From Nymphaea colorata (Eukaryota; Streptophyta; Magnoliopsida; Nymphaeales; Nymphaeaceae): a stretch of DNA of 60,000 nt. The position numbers were made by a program, and so were the translations under genes. Of this stretch, positions 1 through 10,865 are shown piece after piece. The notes under the pieces are model-generated. The model made no database searches. It saw only the letters and a program-made list of their open reading frames with translations, and was not told the DNA's origin. The stretch lies in contig NC_045146.1 of NCBI RefSeq assembly GCF_008831285.2, positions 4,786,972-4,846,971 on the forward strand, read 5' to 3'. How positions within the stretch are numbered: the first letter of the stretch is position 1; each line of letters begins with the position of its first letter.

Positions 1-922
1 CATGAATGAACAATTCTTCATCATAATCCTAAACTTTCCCCAAAAACAAAATCTCTAACATGCGTTCCAAATCATCAATTCTAAACTCTAACATGCTCAA
101 ACAATAATTATACATGCTCTACTATATAATATCCAATAATCTAAGCTCAAATAGGCCTTGCTCATCCCAATCTAAGCGTCCAAACTGCTGTGACGCCTCC
201 AACAACCACCTCAAGCGTACAGTCGTCCCCAAATGACAGAAATCGTGCCAAGCCGCCACCACCAACACCACTTAAACGCTGATACGAGGGGGAGAACACG
301 TTCCCCAACTGGAATCCTAACAAACAGTGATGAAATCCATGAGAAAGAGTGCTCGGTTGGGGAAAAATGGAGAAACAATTAGAAAATGGGGAGAAAGACC
401 CAATTTGGGGACGTGAGGCAAGGGGAAGGTGCTGACCAAAGGGGCAGACAGAAGAAAGAACGAGGGGAGGAGGGTTCAGACATAAATGGGGAAGAAGGGC
501 AATGAGAGGAGAGGACGGGAGAGAAGAGAGAGTCGGTGGGAGAGTGAGGAGAGGGACCGTGCGGGTGAGGGCTATCAAGAAGGGGAAAAGAGAGGGGCGA
601 GGGAGAGGAAGAGAGAGCGTTCGGTGGAGAGGGCAAGAGAGCATGAGAGTGGCGGAGAAGGGAAACAAAGCATGAGAAAGAGAGAGAGTTTTACCCAAGC
701 GACGCCGCCTCAGCCGCCGTCGTCGCCGCTCGCCGCCGGCACCACCTCCGTCTTCTTCTTCTTCTCTGCGGGGAGCACCCTAGCAGCCAGAGGGCAACGA
801 AGGGGAAGAGCGAGAGGAGGAAGAGGGAGAACAGCCCTCGTCGGGCTCTTACGCGGGTAAGCTGCGGGTCCGGGTCTGGGTCCCGATCCAACCCGACTTG
901 CTCAAACATAACGGGCGTTACA
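1..922 (-). repeat. LTR of a Ty3/gypsy chromovirus, cut by the window edge
   Basis: Read on the minus strand, an LTR begins at 922 with TGTAACGCCCG, directly after a purine tract and the end of pol. This is the usual start of LTRs in Del/Tekay-like chromoviruses. The remainder is a GC-rich stretch with a CCG/GAA-rich segment (about 700-790) and a GA-rich stretch (about 400-680). The other LTR edge is not visible. The open frames here are low-complexity R/E- or S/P-rich and look like chance frames. That the LTR continues to base 1 is inference. Confidence 0.5.
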
Positions 923-933
923 TCCTACCCTCC
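923..933 (-). other. Polypurine tract of the minus-strand Ty3/gypsy remnant
   Basis: The minus strand reads GGAGGGTAGGA immediately before the LTR start TGTAACGCCC. This is the expected place and composition for the plus-strand DNA primer of an LTR retrotransposon. It lies just after the acidic pol C-terminus (EDEIFF-like) common in this lineage. Confidence 0.6.
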
Positions 934-935
934 AA

Positions 936-1682
936 AAAAAAAATTTCGTCCTCGAAATTTAAATCATACCTCAATGTGAGAATAAATGTGGGTATTTCTT
1001 CCGCATGTCCTCCTCAGGTTCTCATGTGCTCTCCTTCAATCCATGGTACTGTCATTCCACCTTTACCAAAGGAATTCTTTTCGTGCGAAACACTTGCTCT
1101 CTTTGATCCACAATTCTAATAGGCTTCTCTTCCATTGTCAAATCATCTTGCACATGAATACCTTGAAAATCAATCACATGTGTAGGATCTGGTACATACC
1201 TTTCGAAGCATGGAAACATGGAAAACGTCATGAACATGACTCAAGTCAGGTGGTAGTGCCAATCTGTATGCCACCTCTCCAATCTTCTCTAGTATCTCAA
1301 AAGGTCCTACGAACCTCAGGCTCAACTTTCCCTTCACACCAAAACGAAAAACACCTTTAGTAGGAGAGATCTTAAAAAACACATGATCACCAATATCAAA
1401 AGTCAATTCTCTACGACGAAAGTCGGCATAGCTTTTTTGTCTACTCTGAGCAGTCAACAACTTTTTCTTTATCAATTGCACTTGGTCGGTGTAGTGTTGC
1501 AAACACTAAAGGGTTCTCAATCTTACCATCACCCAATTCGGTCCAACAAGCTGGCGATCCACACGGCCTTCCATACAAAGCCTCAAAAGGTGCCATCCCA
1601 ATACTAGAGTGGTAACTGTTATTATATGCAAATTTTGCCAGTTTCACATGTTTGTCCCATTTTCCTTTCCATTCTAAGACAC
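936..1682 (-). pseudogene. Ty3/gypsy chromovirus pol, integrase 3' end (fragment)
   Basis: This is the C-terminal part of a Ty3/gypsy polyprotein, broken by frameshifts. In order on the minus strand it shows the end of the integrase core (FAYNNSYHSSIGMAPFEALY), the adjacent GRPC motif, the stretch [19 protein letters not shown], and the conserved [19 protein letters not shown] and [11 protein letters not shown] motifs. The remnant tail before the purine tract has PLVKVEW but a poor chromodomain-like segment. Family knowledge: these motifs are typical of Del/Tekay-like chromoviruses. Catalytic integrase residues, RNase H and reverse transcriptase are absent because the coding homology stops abruptly near 1682. 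No complete function is expected. Confidence 0.85.
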
Positions 1683-1705
1683 AAACATAATGGGCGTTAC
1701 ATAAT

Positions 1706-3890
1706 GTCTATAATGAATTATTTAAATGATTGAAATCACAAGTTTATATTGATACAAGTAGGACCAATGCATTTGTTTGATCCTTTGTATTTAATCCAAT
1801 GAGTTTAACTTCTTCTTACATTTATGCATTAATCCAATCAGTTGAACTTCTTGTTACATCAATAATGAATGATCTAGGGTATTGAAATCACATGTTTGTA
1901 TCAATAAAAGTGGAATTTAATTGACTCATTTGATCACACACACTTAATTGAATGTGCTCAATTTGTTGTTACATGCATATTGAACGATTTAGTGTTTTGA
2001 AATCACAAGTTTGTATGAAAATGAATAAGCAAGTCATTCATTTGATCCATTTAGTTAGTTAATATCATGTGTTTCACTTGTTATTACATTTATAATATAA
2101 TGAATGATTTAAATGTTTGAAATCATAAGTTTATATGGATACAAATGGGATGCATTTGTTTGATCCCTTGTATTTAATACAATGAGTTTAACTTGTTGTC
2201 ACATCTATAGTGAACGATCTAGGGTATTGAAATCACAAGTTCATATCAATTGGAGTATGATTTAAGAGATTCATTTGATCTCACATAGTTAATTGAATGT
2301 ACTTAACTTATTGTTACATCCATATTGAATGATCTAGTGAATTGAAATCACAAGTTCGTATGAAAATGAGCGGGATCGAAGTCATTCTGTTGTTCCCTTG
2401 TAGTTAATCTATTGTGTTTCACTTGTTATTACATTTGTAATGAATGATTTAAATGATTGAAATCACAAGTTCATATGCATGCAAACGGGATCTACGCAGT
2501 AGTTAGATCTCTTATAGCTAATCCAATGATTTGAACTTGTGGTTACATCTATAGTGAACAATTTAAAGGATTGAAATCACACACTTGTATCTATACGAGT
2601 GGGATTTCAGTGATTCTTTGCTTTGATCATTTATTTGATCGTGCACATTTAATTGAATGTGTTTAACTTGTTGTTACATCCATATCGAATGATTTAGTAG
2701 ATTCATATCACAAGTTTGTATGAAAATGAATGAGATTGAAGTCATTCATATGATCTCTTATAGTTAATCTAATGTGTTTCACTTGTTATAATGCCTATAA
2801 TTTATTATTTAAATGATTAAAATCACAAGTTTATATGAATACAAATGGGATCAATGCATTTGTTTGATACCTTGTATTTAATCCAATGAGTTTAACTTCT
2901 TGCTACGTCTATAGTGAACGATTTAAGGGATGAAATCATAAGTTCCTATTAGTACGAGTGGGATTTAAGCGATTTTTTTGATCACACATATTTAATTAAA
3001 TGTGCTTAACTTGTTGTTACATCGATATTGAACAATTTAGTGGATTGACGTCACAAGTTTGTATGAAAATGAATGAGATTGAGTCATTCATTTGATCCCT
3101 TGTAGTTAATCTAATGTGTTTCACATGTTATTGCATCGTAATGAATGATTTAAATGATTCAAAACCCAAGTTCATATGGATACAAACGAGATCTATGTTT
3201 TAGTTTGATCCTTTGTAGTTAATGTAATGAGTTGAACTTTTATGTTACATATATGATGAACAATTTAAGGGATTGAAATCACACACTTGTATCTATAGGA
3301 GTGTGTTTTAAGTGATTATGTCATTTAATCATGCATATTTAATTGATTGTGTTCAACTTGTTGTTACATTCATATCGAATGATTTAGTGAATTGAACTTA
3401 CAAGTTTGTATAAAAATGAATGAGATTCAAGTCATTCATGTGATCGTTTATAGTTAATCTAATGTGTTTCACTTGTTATCATGTCTATAATGAATTATTT
3501 AAATGATTGAAATCACAAGTTTATATTGATACAAGTAGGACCAATGCATTTGTTTAATCCCTTGTATTTAATCCAATGAGTTTAACTTCTTCTTACATCT
3601 ATGCATTAATCCAATCAGTTGAACTTCGTGTTACATCTATAATGAATGATCTAGGGTATTGAACTCCGAGGTTTGTATCAATAAAAGTGTGATTTAATTG
3701 ACTTATTTGATCACACACACTTAATTGAATGTGCTTAATTTGTTGTTACATGCATATTGAACGATTTAGTGTTTTGAAATCACAAGTTTGTATGAAAATG
3801 AATGAGATTCAAGTCATTCATTTGATCCCTTTAGTTAGTTAATATCATGTGTTTCACTTGTTATTACATTTATAATGAATGATTTAACAA
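1706..3890. repeat. Satellite block, ~115-bp monomers in a trimeric higher-order pattern
   Basis: About 18 diverged monomers each carry a core like ATTGAAATCACAAGTTTGTAT followed by TTTGATC and a TTGTTACATC-like end. Cores start near 1732, 1881, 1997, 2117, 2227, 2341, 2457, 2571, 2700, 2816, 2930, 3043, 3155, 3271, 3391, 3506, 3658 and 3773. Every third monomer is most alike, giving six trimers of about 340-385 bp. Alternate trimers also resemble each other (about 700 bp). The blocks at 1711 and 3488 are near-identical for about 380 bp, a 1777-bp spacing. No coding potential is seen. Confidence 0.85.
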
Positions 3891-5289
3891 ATTGCTTAAA
3901 CTAGCTCAGATCATTCAAAAACCTAACCACGAGTCAGTAGTTGGGTGATCCAGCACCAGAATAAGAGGGAATCAGCCTTGAATCATTTGACTTGCTGGGT
4001 CCATTGACTCGGATCATACTCATCCGAGTCGCGCACAACATGATTTATGTGATGTTTTTTCAAAACCTTTTGGTTTATCATGGTAGATTTTTAGTGAACC
4101 AGTTCTTTCAAACAACCTATAGTAAAATGGAATAGTTTCTTTCTCTCACTCGTTGAAAGCTCAAGGCTTTAGTTTTTTTTCTCTCTCTAAGGGTTTCACC
4201 AAATGTGGAAGGCAGATGATGATAATTCGCTAACACTGACTGTCCTTTGGCGATTTGATTTGCCACCTTGAACTCTCATGTATCTCCCTCTCTCTCTGCC
4301 TCCTCTCTTCGGCCAGAACTCTCACTTCTCTTGTGTCTCCAGCAACCCCCATAATGGTGGCGATTGTTGGAACTTTCTCTCTCACTCTCTATTCCTGACC
4401 TAGTGTCGCATGGGATTTGGTCATTGGCATTAGGAATTGGGGTCTCTACCAACCCCCAACCTTTTCTTTCTTGTTCATGTTGGTATTAGCAATTGGAAGA
4501 AGCCTGCAAAGATAAACAATGAATTAAAAAACATGAATTGGTCCTACATAGATTGTTTGTGCCTCGTTTTGTTTTTGCAATGCATAGCCGATATATGCAA
4601 CTAACCAATGGTTGTCCATTCGCAAAGGTTGCAGATTCATCACTGTGCTTCCTCAACTTCGACTAGAAAAGAGTGGAGTAAGGGAGGAGGCGGCATATGC
4701 ATATTATTAGGATTTTGGATCTTTGTTACGATTTACTTTTCATCTTTGCATTTCAGGTGGTGCAAAAATGAAAACAAGGATATCTAGGCTTGATTAAATT
4801 TTCATATCGGAGATCTGTGTTGTATTTGTTAGTTGTTGGCAGAATTGGAGCTATGGATCAGGCTGTTGGATATCCAAATATATATATGTTATGTTGTTCT
4901 CATGGCTCTTTGTGAATGTGTTGTGTTATTAGCTAATAAAATACAAGCAAAATTAATTTCTTGATGCAATTACTTCAATTAGGATTCTTGGAGTTCCATT
5001 TCATTAAGATGTAGTAAAATGATTTTGTGGACAAAACTTTTTAGGAAAATAAATTTTATATATTTGAGAGAGATGAATGTAGGAAAAATGCTATAAAAAT
5101 TGTCTACCTAACCCGACCGAGTTGTCAAGCCAACTCGTTGACTCATTGGCCTGGTCGCTTGATGTTGCGAGTCCGAGTCCCAGGTTGCCAGCTATGGCTA
5201 ACCCGATAAGCAACACCATCACTAAAATTATGTCACGACCAACATCAAGACATACGTTAGAAGCTATATCGACGTGCATGAAAACCCCA
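3891..5289. other. Unassigned non-coding stretch
   Basis: No gene is recognised. The stretch includes CT-rich tracts around 4140-4390 and a palindromic-looking patch near 4010-4032 (CTCGGATCATACTCATCCGAG). A short segment near 5095-5200 is rich in ACTCG/CGAGT words and opens frames on both strands, but it is not recognisable as protein. It may be the degraded left part of the CACTA-like element whose right end is at 5790. Confidence 0.3.
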
Positions 5290-5790
5290 CCAGTAAAAAT
5301 GTGCCTTATATGAAGGACTGACATTACTGATATGAATATCTCATATCAGTGAATTAAAACATAACCTAACGAGCAAGATACAATGTTAGTTAAAATCAAA
5401 TGAATACGGATGACCATTCCAAGCCGTCAATAGAAGTTGTATTCATACTGACATACCCAAAATGCATTAATAAAACTATGTCCTATGCCATCGAAGGGAA
5501 TGACCTACATTAATGACCTAAGCTTTCCATATTAGTGGATTAAACATATACTGACGGGCCGGCTGCAATGTCATTGATAATCAAATTAATACTGATGATG
5601 TTTCTAGCCATCAGTAAATGTGTACTGTTTACTGATGTCTCTATAAAGCAATTCATAAACACGAAGCATTTCTAACAACTTTATTCTACCGTCTGTAAAA
5701 ATGGTCTTTATTGTCATCATCATACGATCTACGGTGATTTACTGATACATTTTCTTCTACCCATCAATCAAAGATGTAATTTTTGTAGTG
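5290..5790. mobile_element. CACTA-type DNA transposon, right end with subterminal repeats
   Basis: The stretch ends at 5790 with TTTTTGTAGTG, the inverse of the CACTACAAAAA terminus of En/Spm (CACTA) elements. Before it are scattered short words such as ACTGATG, CATCAGTAAA and CCGTCAATAG in both orientations, as in CACTA subterminal regions. Two imperfect copies of a ~185-bp block (starting near 5350 and 5535) are visible. No matching left end or transposase was found, so this is probably a truncated element. Confidence 0.5.
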
Positions 5791-5799
5791 AACTATCAT

Positions 5800-7420
5800 G
5801 AATGTTGTCAACTTTATTGTTGAAGAAAATAACAGTGAGATTGAAGAGCGTCAATGATCTTCTTGATGGTGTGCCATAACCATTGATGCTAGACTTTTGA
5901 ATGATGCTTCTTCCTATCCCTTGTCCACCAGATTCACCTCTTTCACTTGGTCTTAAGTTGATATAGATCTGCCCAAGTCCTCACTCCTTGCAGCATAACT
6001 CTTCCTATTTGAAGATTCTTGACAAGAAAACTGGTTGGAGTATATTCAAATGCACAATTGTTGTCTATAGTAAATTGTCCTACAAAAAGGGACAGAGCCA
6101 TGTGGGGGCATGGGCCCTGGCCCCACCTCAAAAAAAATTAAAAAAATTTACATGTAAGTTTTAGAAAATTTCACTTATTCTACATAAAAAAATATTTGAA
6201 AATGATATGTAGACCCCAGTCAAAATTTTAAAACTTTAATTTGCGCCCCCCCTCTCATGAAATTTTATTGGCTCTGCCCCTGCTTGCTAAGAGCATTTTT
6301 TTTTTTTTTTGGGTGATGCTTGGGGCATGAAGAACTCAATTCAACTTTGTTCAAAACTGCCGGAATCAATGGCAATATTACCAACTTGAGAAATGGATAT
6401 ATTATTTCCATTACCGACTAGAATACCTTCACTTCCTTGATATGGTTGTTTGTCGGCTAGCTGGTTTCCATCCATAGTCATGTAGAGTCAGGATGCAAAC
6501 CTCATTTTTTGGTTCTTCAAGAGTCACAGCAAAGAATGCTTGGGGAATATCCCAATATGATACTATGACCTTCGGGACCGCAGTATTGGCAAGTGATGGT
6601 TTCTTTTCCTTTCAATTGACCTTCATTATTTTGATTTTGGTCACCACTAGAGTTCTGTGACCAGCGGTTGTGTTATGTTGTCTCCCATGATTATAAGATC
6701 GACCACGTCGTCCTCACAATCCTCCTTTGGCACGGCCTCGATATGCAATGAAGGCTACTTAATTTGAGGGATTGGCAATTTTAGGCTTTAGGATTTGCAC
6801 TCTTTTCTCTTGATTAATCAAGAGATCGTGCAAGGTGGTTAAAATGAGTTTTTCAATAGAATATGAGTCCAGATCTCTTGATATGGTCAACATACGGGAA
6901 CGTATATCTTAACATGGTGACGCTACTTGAGGCAGGCCATTCAAGGTAATTTGAATGAGATCGGCATTTGACACCTTCTGATCTATGGCAACAGGAGTAT
7001 TAGCCAAAGTCGTGATATGGTCAAAATGCGAGCGCATATCTGCAGATTCCTTCTTTATTATGAAGTTTAACTCTCAGCGCATATCTGCAGTTTCAGCAAA
7101 ATCATTCTTATGGGAGGGTGAGAACCATACGATCTTTCAAGATCCATCCAGGCTTCTGATGCCATTTGAACACTGAAGAATTTGCCCAAGAACTTGCTTG
7201 GTTACGTTTGCCATGATCCAACTCAACGCTAACTGGTCAGATCGTCTCAGTCAAGATAAGCTGTGTTCTCTTCATTGGCCATTTTCTTTCTCCAAATTTG
7301 TGGTGGAGCAGAAACTAATCCATTGACATACTTCATCAGATTTTGTGAGACCATCACATATCGAATCTGTCTTCTCCAAAGGAGGTAACTATTTTTGCCA
7401 AGGTTAACAGAGACTAGGCT
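5800..7420 (-). pseudogene. Ty1/copia gag-protease remnant (decayed)
   Basis: Pieces of a copia polyprotein can be read in several minus-strand frames. From 7420 downward: a gag segment with LGKFFSVQMASEAWMDLER, then VAIDQKVSNADLIQITLNGL and LTTLHDLLINQEKRVQ; a zinc-knuckle remnant (CQYCGP) with DIPQAFFA; a protease-like stretch with DGNQLADKQPYQGSEGIL; and, beyond a MITE, the pre-integrase segment FTIDNNCAFEY with SFLVKNLQIGRVMLQG. This gag-knuckle-protease-pre-integrase order matches Ty1/copia. Many stops and frameshifts are present, and I found no LTRs. It is a fragment with no working product. Confidence 0.75.
6087..6282. mobile_element. Small hAT-type MITE inside the copia remnant
   Basis: The right end reads TGGCTCTGCCCCTG and the left end AAGGGACAGAGCCA, giving inverted termini that match the common plant hAT terminus CAGGGGCAGAGCCA with two left-end changes. 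It interrupts the copia coding homology. The flanking 8-mers (CCTACAAA and CTTGCTAA) agree at only five positions, so the target duplication is weak. Confidence 0.5.
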
Positions 7421-8295
7421 AGCCGCTGCATTCCACTGGTAACATAGGGTTAATTGGTATAATAGTATTTTTCTTAGTAGTGAAAATTTTAGTTGTTTAT
7501 AACAATATCAAAAAGTTAGTTCTGTTTTTCATTATTTCCAATGTTTGTGTGTGTTTTTTGAAAATTTGCTGTCGTTGAAGTTCTTAATTAACTTCCCCCT
7601 AGACCTTTCCCGTTCATTGTTTAATAAAAGGAACTGTCCCTCAAGATACTTTTGTATATACGCCAGGTAAACAATGAACCTTCACAAAATCACATATTTA
7701 AGAGGTCTTGGTTATTAGTAATTCTTTTGGTAATTCATTTCATTCACTGCAATAATGTGTTATTTATTTTTTGAAAGGTCCATTTCAGTTCCATCAACCT
7801 CTCATTATCATGTTTTAGTCAATAAATCTTTATTTGTCATTATTTCGATGAATTTAATACTTATGATAGCCCTGTCTTTTTATTTATTTATTTTTGATAT
7901 ATTTGCTATTTCTCTGAACTACAAATGGTAGCGACATTGTAGTTGATGAGTATACAACTCTCCACCAAATCCAAAGTAATCCTAGACACTGAGTGCATAA
8001 GAAAAGGAGGAAAGGCTTTGGTATCTTTGAGATATCTTTTCATATTTTCATATTTACTACTCCTTGTAAAACTGCAACTCCTTTGCCTTTCCCCATGAAA
8101 AGGAACCCACCCAAAAAAACCAGCCAAATAAATAATTTGTTTAGATTATATAAATGTGTCCACACTTAGGAGATCATATTCATATACAATTTTCTCTTAG
8201 CTCGTTCTATTTATTAACATAATGCTTTTATATTAATGGCAAAACATCTCTCAATTTCAGCATGGCATACGATATCTTCCTCACACGTGTTATCT
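7421..8295. other. Unassigned stretch between transposon remnants
   Basis: AT-rich sequence. A short minus-strand open frame (8127-7906) has no recognisable motif. I see no gene, RNA gene or clear repeat. Confidence 0.3.
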
Positions 8296-8830
8296 CACTA
8301 CAATAAAACACCCAATCATCGACGCCACCATGACAGTGCCATCAATGATGGTCGAACACTGCTGACAGCAACCGTCGGTGGTTGACAAAGGAGACCAGCC
8401 TTGGTTTTTCCCCTTGATGTTGCTGCCATTTGTTGCTGATCAAAGGCCTGAAGAATGGTGGCGAAGCAAGCTCCAACGGTGAGATCCACCAGCGCAAGTG
8501 AAAGAAAAGGAGGCTACGACGGGCTCTGTATGACCAATTTTCGGTGGCGTATGGCTGGGCATCGGGCGGAGCTCACCCAGCCAGATAAAGATGTCCGAAT
8601 CCAAGTTCACCAACTTTATCGACCCGAAGCTCAGCCCATTACACAGGCCTAACCCGGCTGATAAAATATCGGGCCTCAGGCCAGAGTTTATGCCCGGGGC
8701 CTGGCCTAGTCCAATTAGTAACAAGTCGGGCCCGGTGGTCCTGGCTTTTTTGGGTGGGGTCGGGCCTACATATAGGAGTATGAATTTTCAAAATGGTTGA
8801 CCCAGTCTGCATATATAGGAGAGTGAGTTC
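8296..8830. mobile_element. CACTA-like left end followed by GC-rich MITE remnant
   Basis: CACTACAATAAAACACCC at 8296 looks like a CACTA terminus, followed by words such as CATCAATGATGG and CCGTCGGTGG that resemble subterminal repeats. From about 8540 the sequence turns to GGGCATCGGGCGG and GGGCCTGGCC words, like the ends of the GC-rich hAT MITE at 16110. No matching right CACTA end or target duplication was found. Confidence 0.3.
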
Positions 8831-9144
8831 CAGACCTGTTCATGTTTCTTGGTCTTTCTGTCTAAATATTTAAAACATGGAACTGAAATAAGCAGGTTTG
8901 TCATTTTCTCACATATCCGTAAAATTAACAAATTACAGGATCTTCAACCCTAACGAGTTGACAGAATAATCCAAGCGAGCCTACATGAGCATAGATTCAA
9001 CAGTACGCATTTGCCTTTCACGTTGGTTAGCCAAAACATCCTTAACACTAACTAAAATACATAATGCTACTAAAATGTTACTGTTTGACCGGCCAATACA
9101 CATCATATTGCTAGTAAATTGAGCAAAATGATATGGGAGGCCAA
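8831..9144. other. Left flank of the copia insertion, no gene recognised
   Basis: A minus-strand open frame lies here (9196-8981), but it crosses the copia LTR boundary, so it is not a unit of its own. The flank joins logically to the sequence after 14524, which is the other side of the insertion site. Confidence 0.3.
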
Positions 9145-9149
9145 CATGC
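9145..9149. repeat. Target-site duplication CATGC, left copy
   Basis: CATGC directly precedes the 5' LTR start at 9150 and is repeated exactly after the 3' LTR at 14520-14524. Five bases is the normal duplication size for copia integration. Confidence 0.9.
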
Positions 9150-9626
9150 TGATAACGCACGCAAGTTGGATTCAACTCTTTCCATTTCTCAGGCATTGCA
9201 ACAACTGACGCCAGCTCTCAATCTTTCCATTATTGAGGCACCAGCTCATGCATAAGAGAAATTGCAGCAACCTACGCAAGCTCTCAATCTTTCCTTTGTT
9301 GAAGCACCAGCTCACACACAAGAGAAATTGCAGACGTCAGCTCTCAGTTTTTCCTTTGTTGAGGCACCAGCTCACGGACAAGAGAAATTGACAATGAAAA
9401 GAAGATCTGTCGGTTTCAACAAGAGAGAGATTTAGGGAATAAAAAATGTAAATGGAAAGGAGCACAGAAAATGGCATGTGCATTGAATTCAAATTCCTTT
9501 GTAAAGTCTATATAAACCCCATATGAAAAGGAACCAGTCCATTGAGAAAAAATTCAAGGACTGAGATCGTGAAGTAGGATTATTTCGAACCACGTTAAAA
9601 ATTTTCTTCATCCTTTTTCTTTCTCA
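9150..9626 (+). repeat. Copia 5' LTR
   Basis: It starts TGATAACGCACGC and ends TTTCTCA. Its first 250 bp hold about three imperfect copies of a ~60-bp unit (AGCTCTCAATCTTTCC followed by CACCAGCTCA and CAAGAGAAATTG). A TATATAAACC promoter-like word lies near 9509. Compared with the 3' LTR it lacks a 19-bp segment between two ACAATGG-like words, which looks like slippage. Confidence 0.95.
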
Positions 9627-9638
9627 TGGTATCACAGC
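9627..9638 (+). other. Copia primer-binding site (initiator Met tRNA type)
   Basis: TGGTATCACAGC directly follows the LTR. It differs by one base from the usual plant copia primer site TGGTATCAGAGC, which pairs with the 3' end of initiator methionine tRNA. Confidence 0.9.
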
Positions 9639-9904
9639 CGTAAAAGGTTTTACCAGAAAATTGCGAGAAGCCGGCATTTTGCAAGTGCCTCATCTCCTTA
9701 AGGGGTCGCCCCATGCAAGCTCACCAGAGAGGGTCTTCCAGGCGTGACTTTCTCTAGGGTACGTTTTTTACTGGAGGCGACTCACAGGTCGAGCTAGGCG
9801 GCGTTGGATTCGGGAAAGTGTCTAGTATTTTTGGAATAATTTGCAGATTTTTTGGACAATTTTGTGAAGAGACACAGAATTTACAAGTGCCGCAGGTCTT
9901 CAAC

Positions 9905-10860
9905 ATGTCGACATCCGCAATCAATTCTGCAGCTAAGTACCCCTATCCCTCCACCATGAATTTGGCTAATTTTGTTTCTATCAAGCTGTCACACAAGAAT
10001 TTCTTGTTGTGGAAAACACAAATTCTTCAACTCATAGAGAGTCAAGATTTGTTTGGATTCATCGATGGGTCCTATTCCCATACCAGCTTCTACCATAGAA
10101 ACTACTGAAAATGGTGAAGTCGTGAGACGACCGAATCCTGATTTTTCTGCTTGGAAAAAATCAGATTGTCTTTTAAGGAGATGGATAACTAGTTCCCTCA
10201 CGGAAGAAGTCCTAGGACTAGTCGTGGGAAATGATACCGCTGCACAGGTGTGGAAAACACTAATAGGAGCCTTTGCTCGAGAATCAAAAGATAGAGAAAT
10301 TATGTTGACAAGGAAATTACAACTTTTTCGCAAACAAGACAAATCTGTCACTGAATATGTCACATGGTTTAAGGCCATATGTGATGAACTTGCAGCAATA
10401 GGAAAGCCCCTGACAGATGAAGACAAGGTTTTCTAGCTGGTCAATGGACTCGGACCAGGATATGAGTCATTTATGACTTCCATCCTCATGCCACCGGTAC
10501 CATCCTACCTCAACGCTGTATCCTCCATCCTACCTCAATGCTGTATCCTTACTCCAATGACATGAAACAATGAAAGATCTACATGCAGGAGAGACTAGAC
10601 TAAATAGTCAAATGGTCTTTTTCACACGACAATCTAACAGCTAGAACAATAGAAACGCTACAACAACAACTGGTGGAACAACAATACCAATACTCGATTT
10701 AATTCTAAGGGACGTGGGTTCAATCCAGCAACTCAGACTCGAAATATGCAAGGGCCGACTAATGGCGAGTCCACCGAATCAAAGGTACCATGTCAGATTT
10801 GTGGATTAAATAATCACAGTGCCTTCAAATGTTAACACAGATTTGATCATGCATATCAGC
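9905..10860 (+). pseudogene. Copia gag (broken)
   Basis: Gag is the capsid/nucleocapsid precursor of the element. A start at 9905 gives MSTSAINSAAKYPYPS and then FVSIKLSHKNFLLWKTQ, the usual copia gag N-terminus. A frameshift near 10080 moves the reading frame to DFSAWKKSDCLLRRWI and AAQVWKTLIGAFARES (UBN2/Retrotran_gag family). A TAG follows KPLTDEDKVF at 10434, and further stops occur in the NG-rich tail. Near 10795 a CX2CX4HX4C zinc knuckle (CQICGLNNHSAFKC) is kept, but a TAA follows at once. It is therefore a pseudogene with recognisable domains in the right order. Confidence 0.9.
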
Positions 10861-10865
10861 CTCGT

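Noticed and set aside
162-698. Minus-strand Ser/Pro/Leu-rich open frame of 178 residues
   Set aside because: The mirror of the same GA-rich tract; composition explains the lack of stops.
486-860. Arg/Glu-rich open frame of 124 residues
   Set aside because: Pure low-complexity GA-rich DNA within the minus-strand LTR; frames are open on both strands, and no domain is seen.
1706-3890. CRISPR-like array
   Set aside because: The units are diverged, contiguous ~115-bp monomers without constant repeats and unique spacers, in a plant genome; it is a satellite.
5091-5324. Overlapping open frames on both strands
   Set aside because: No motif, and it arises from ACTCG/CGAGT-rich sequence in a transposon-like stretch.
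8440-8800. Three overlapping open frames in GC-rich DNA
   Set aside because: They lie in GGGC-rich MITE-like sequence; low complexity keeps frames open.
8981-9196. Minus-strand open frame ending upstream of the copia element
   Set aside because: It crosses the LTR boundary at 9150, so it cannot be an original gene.
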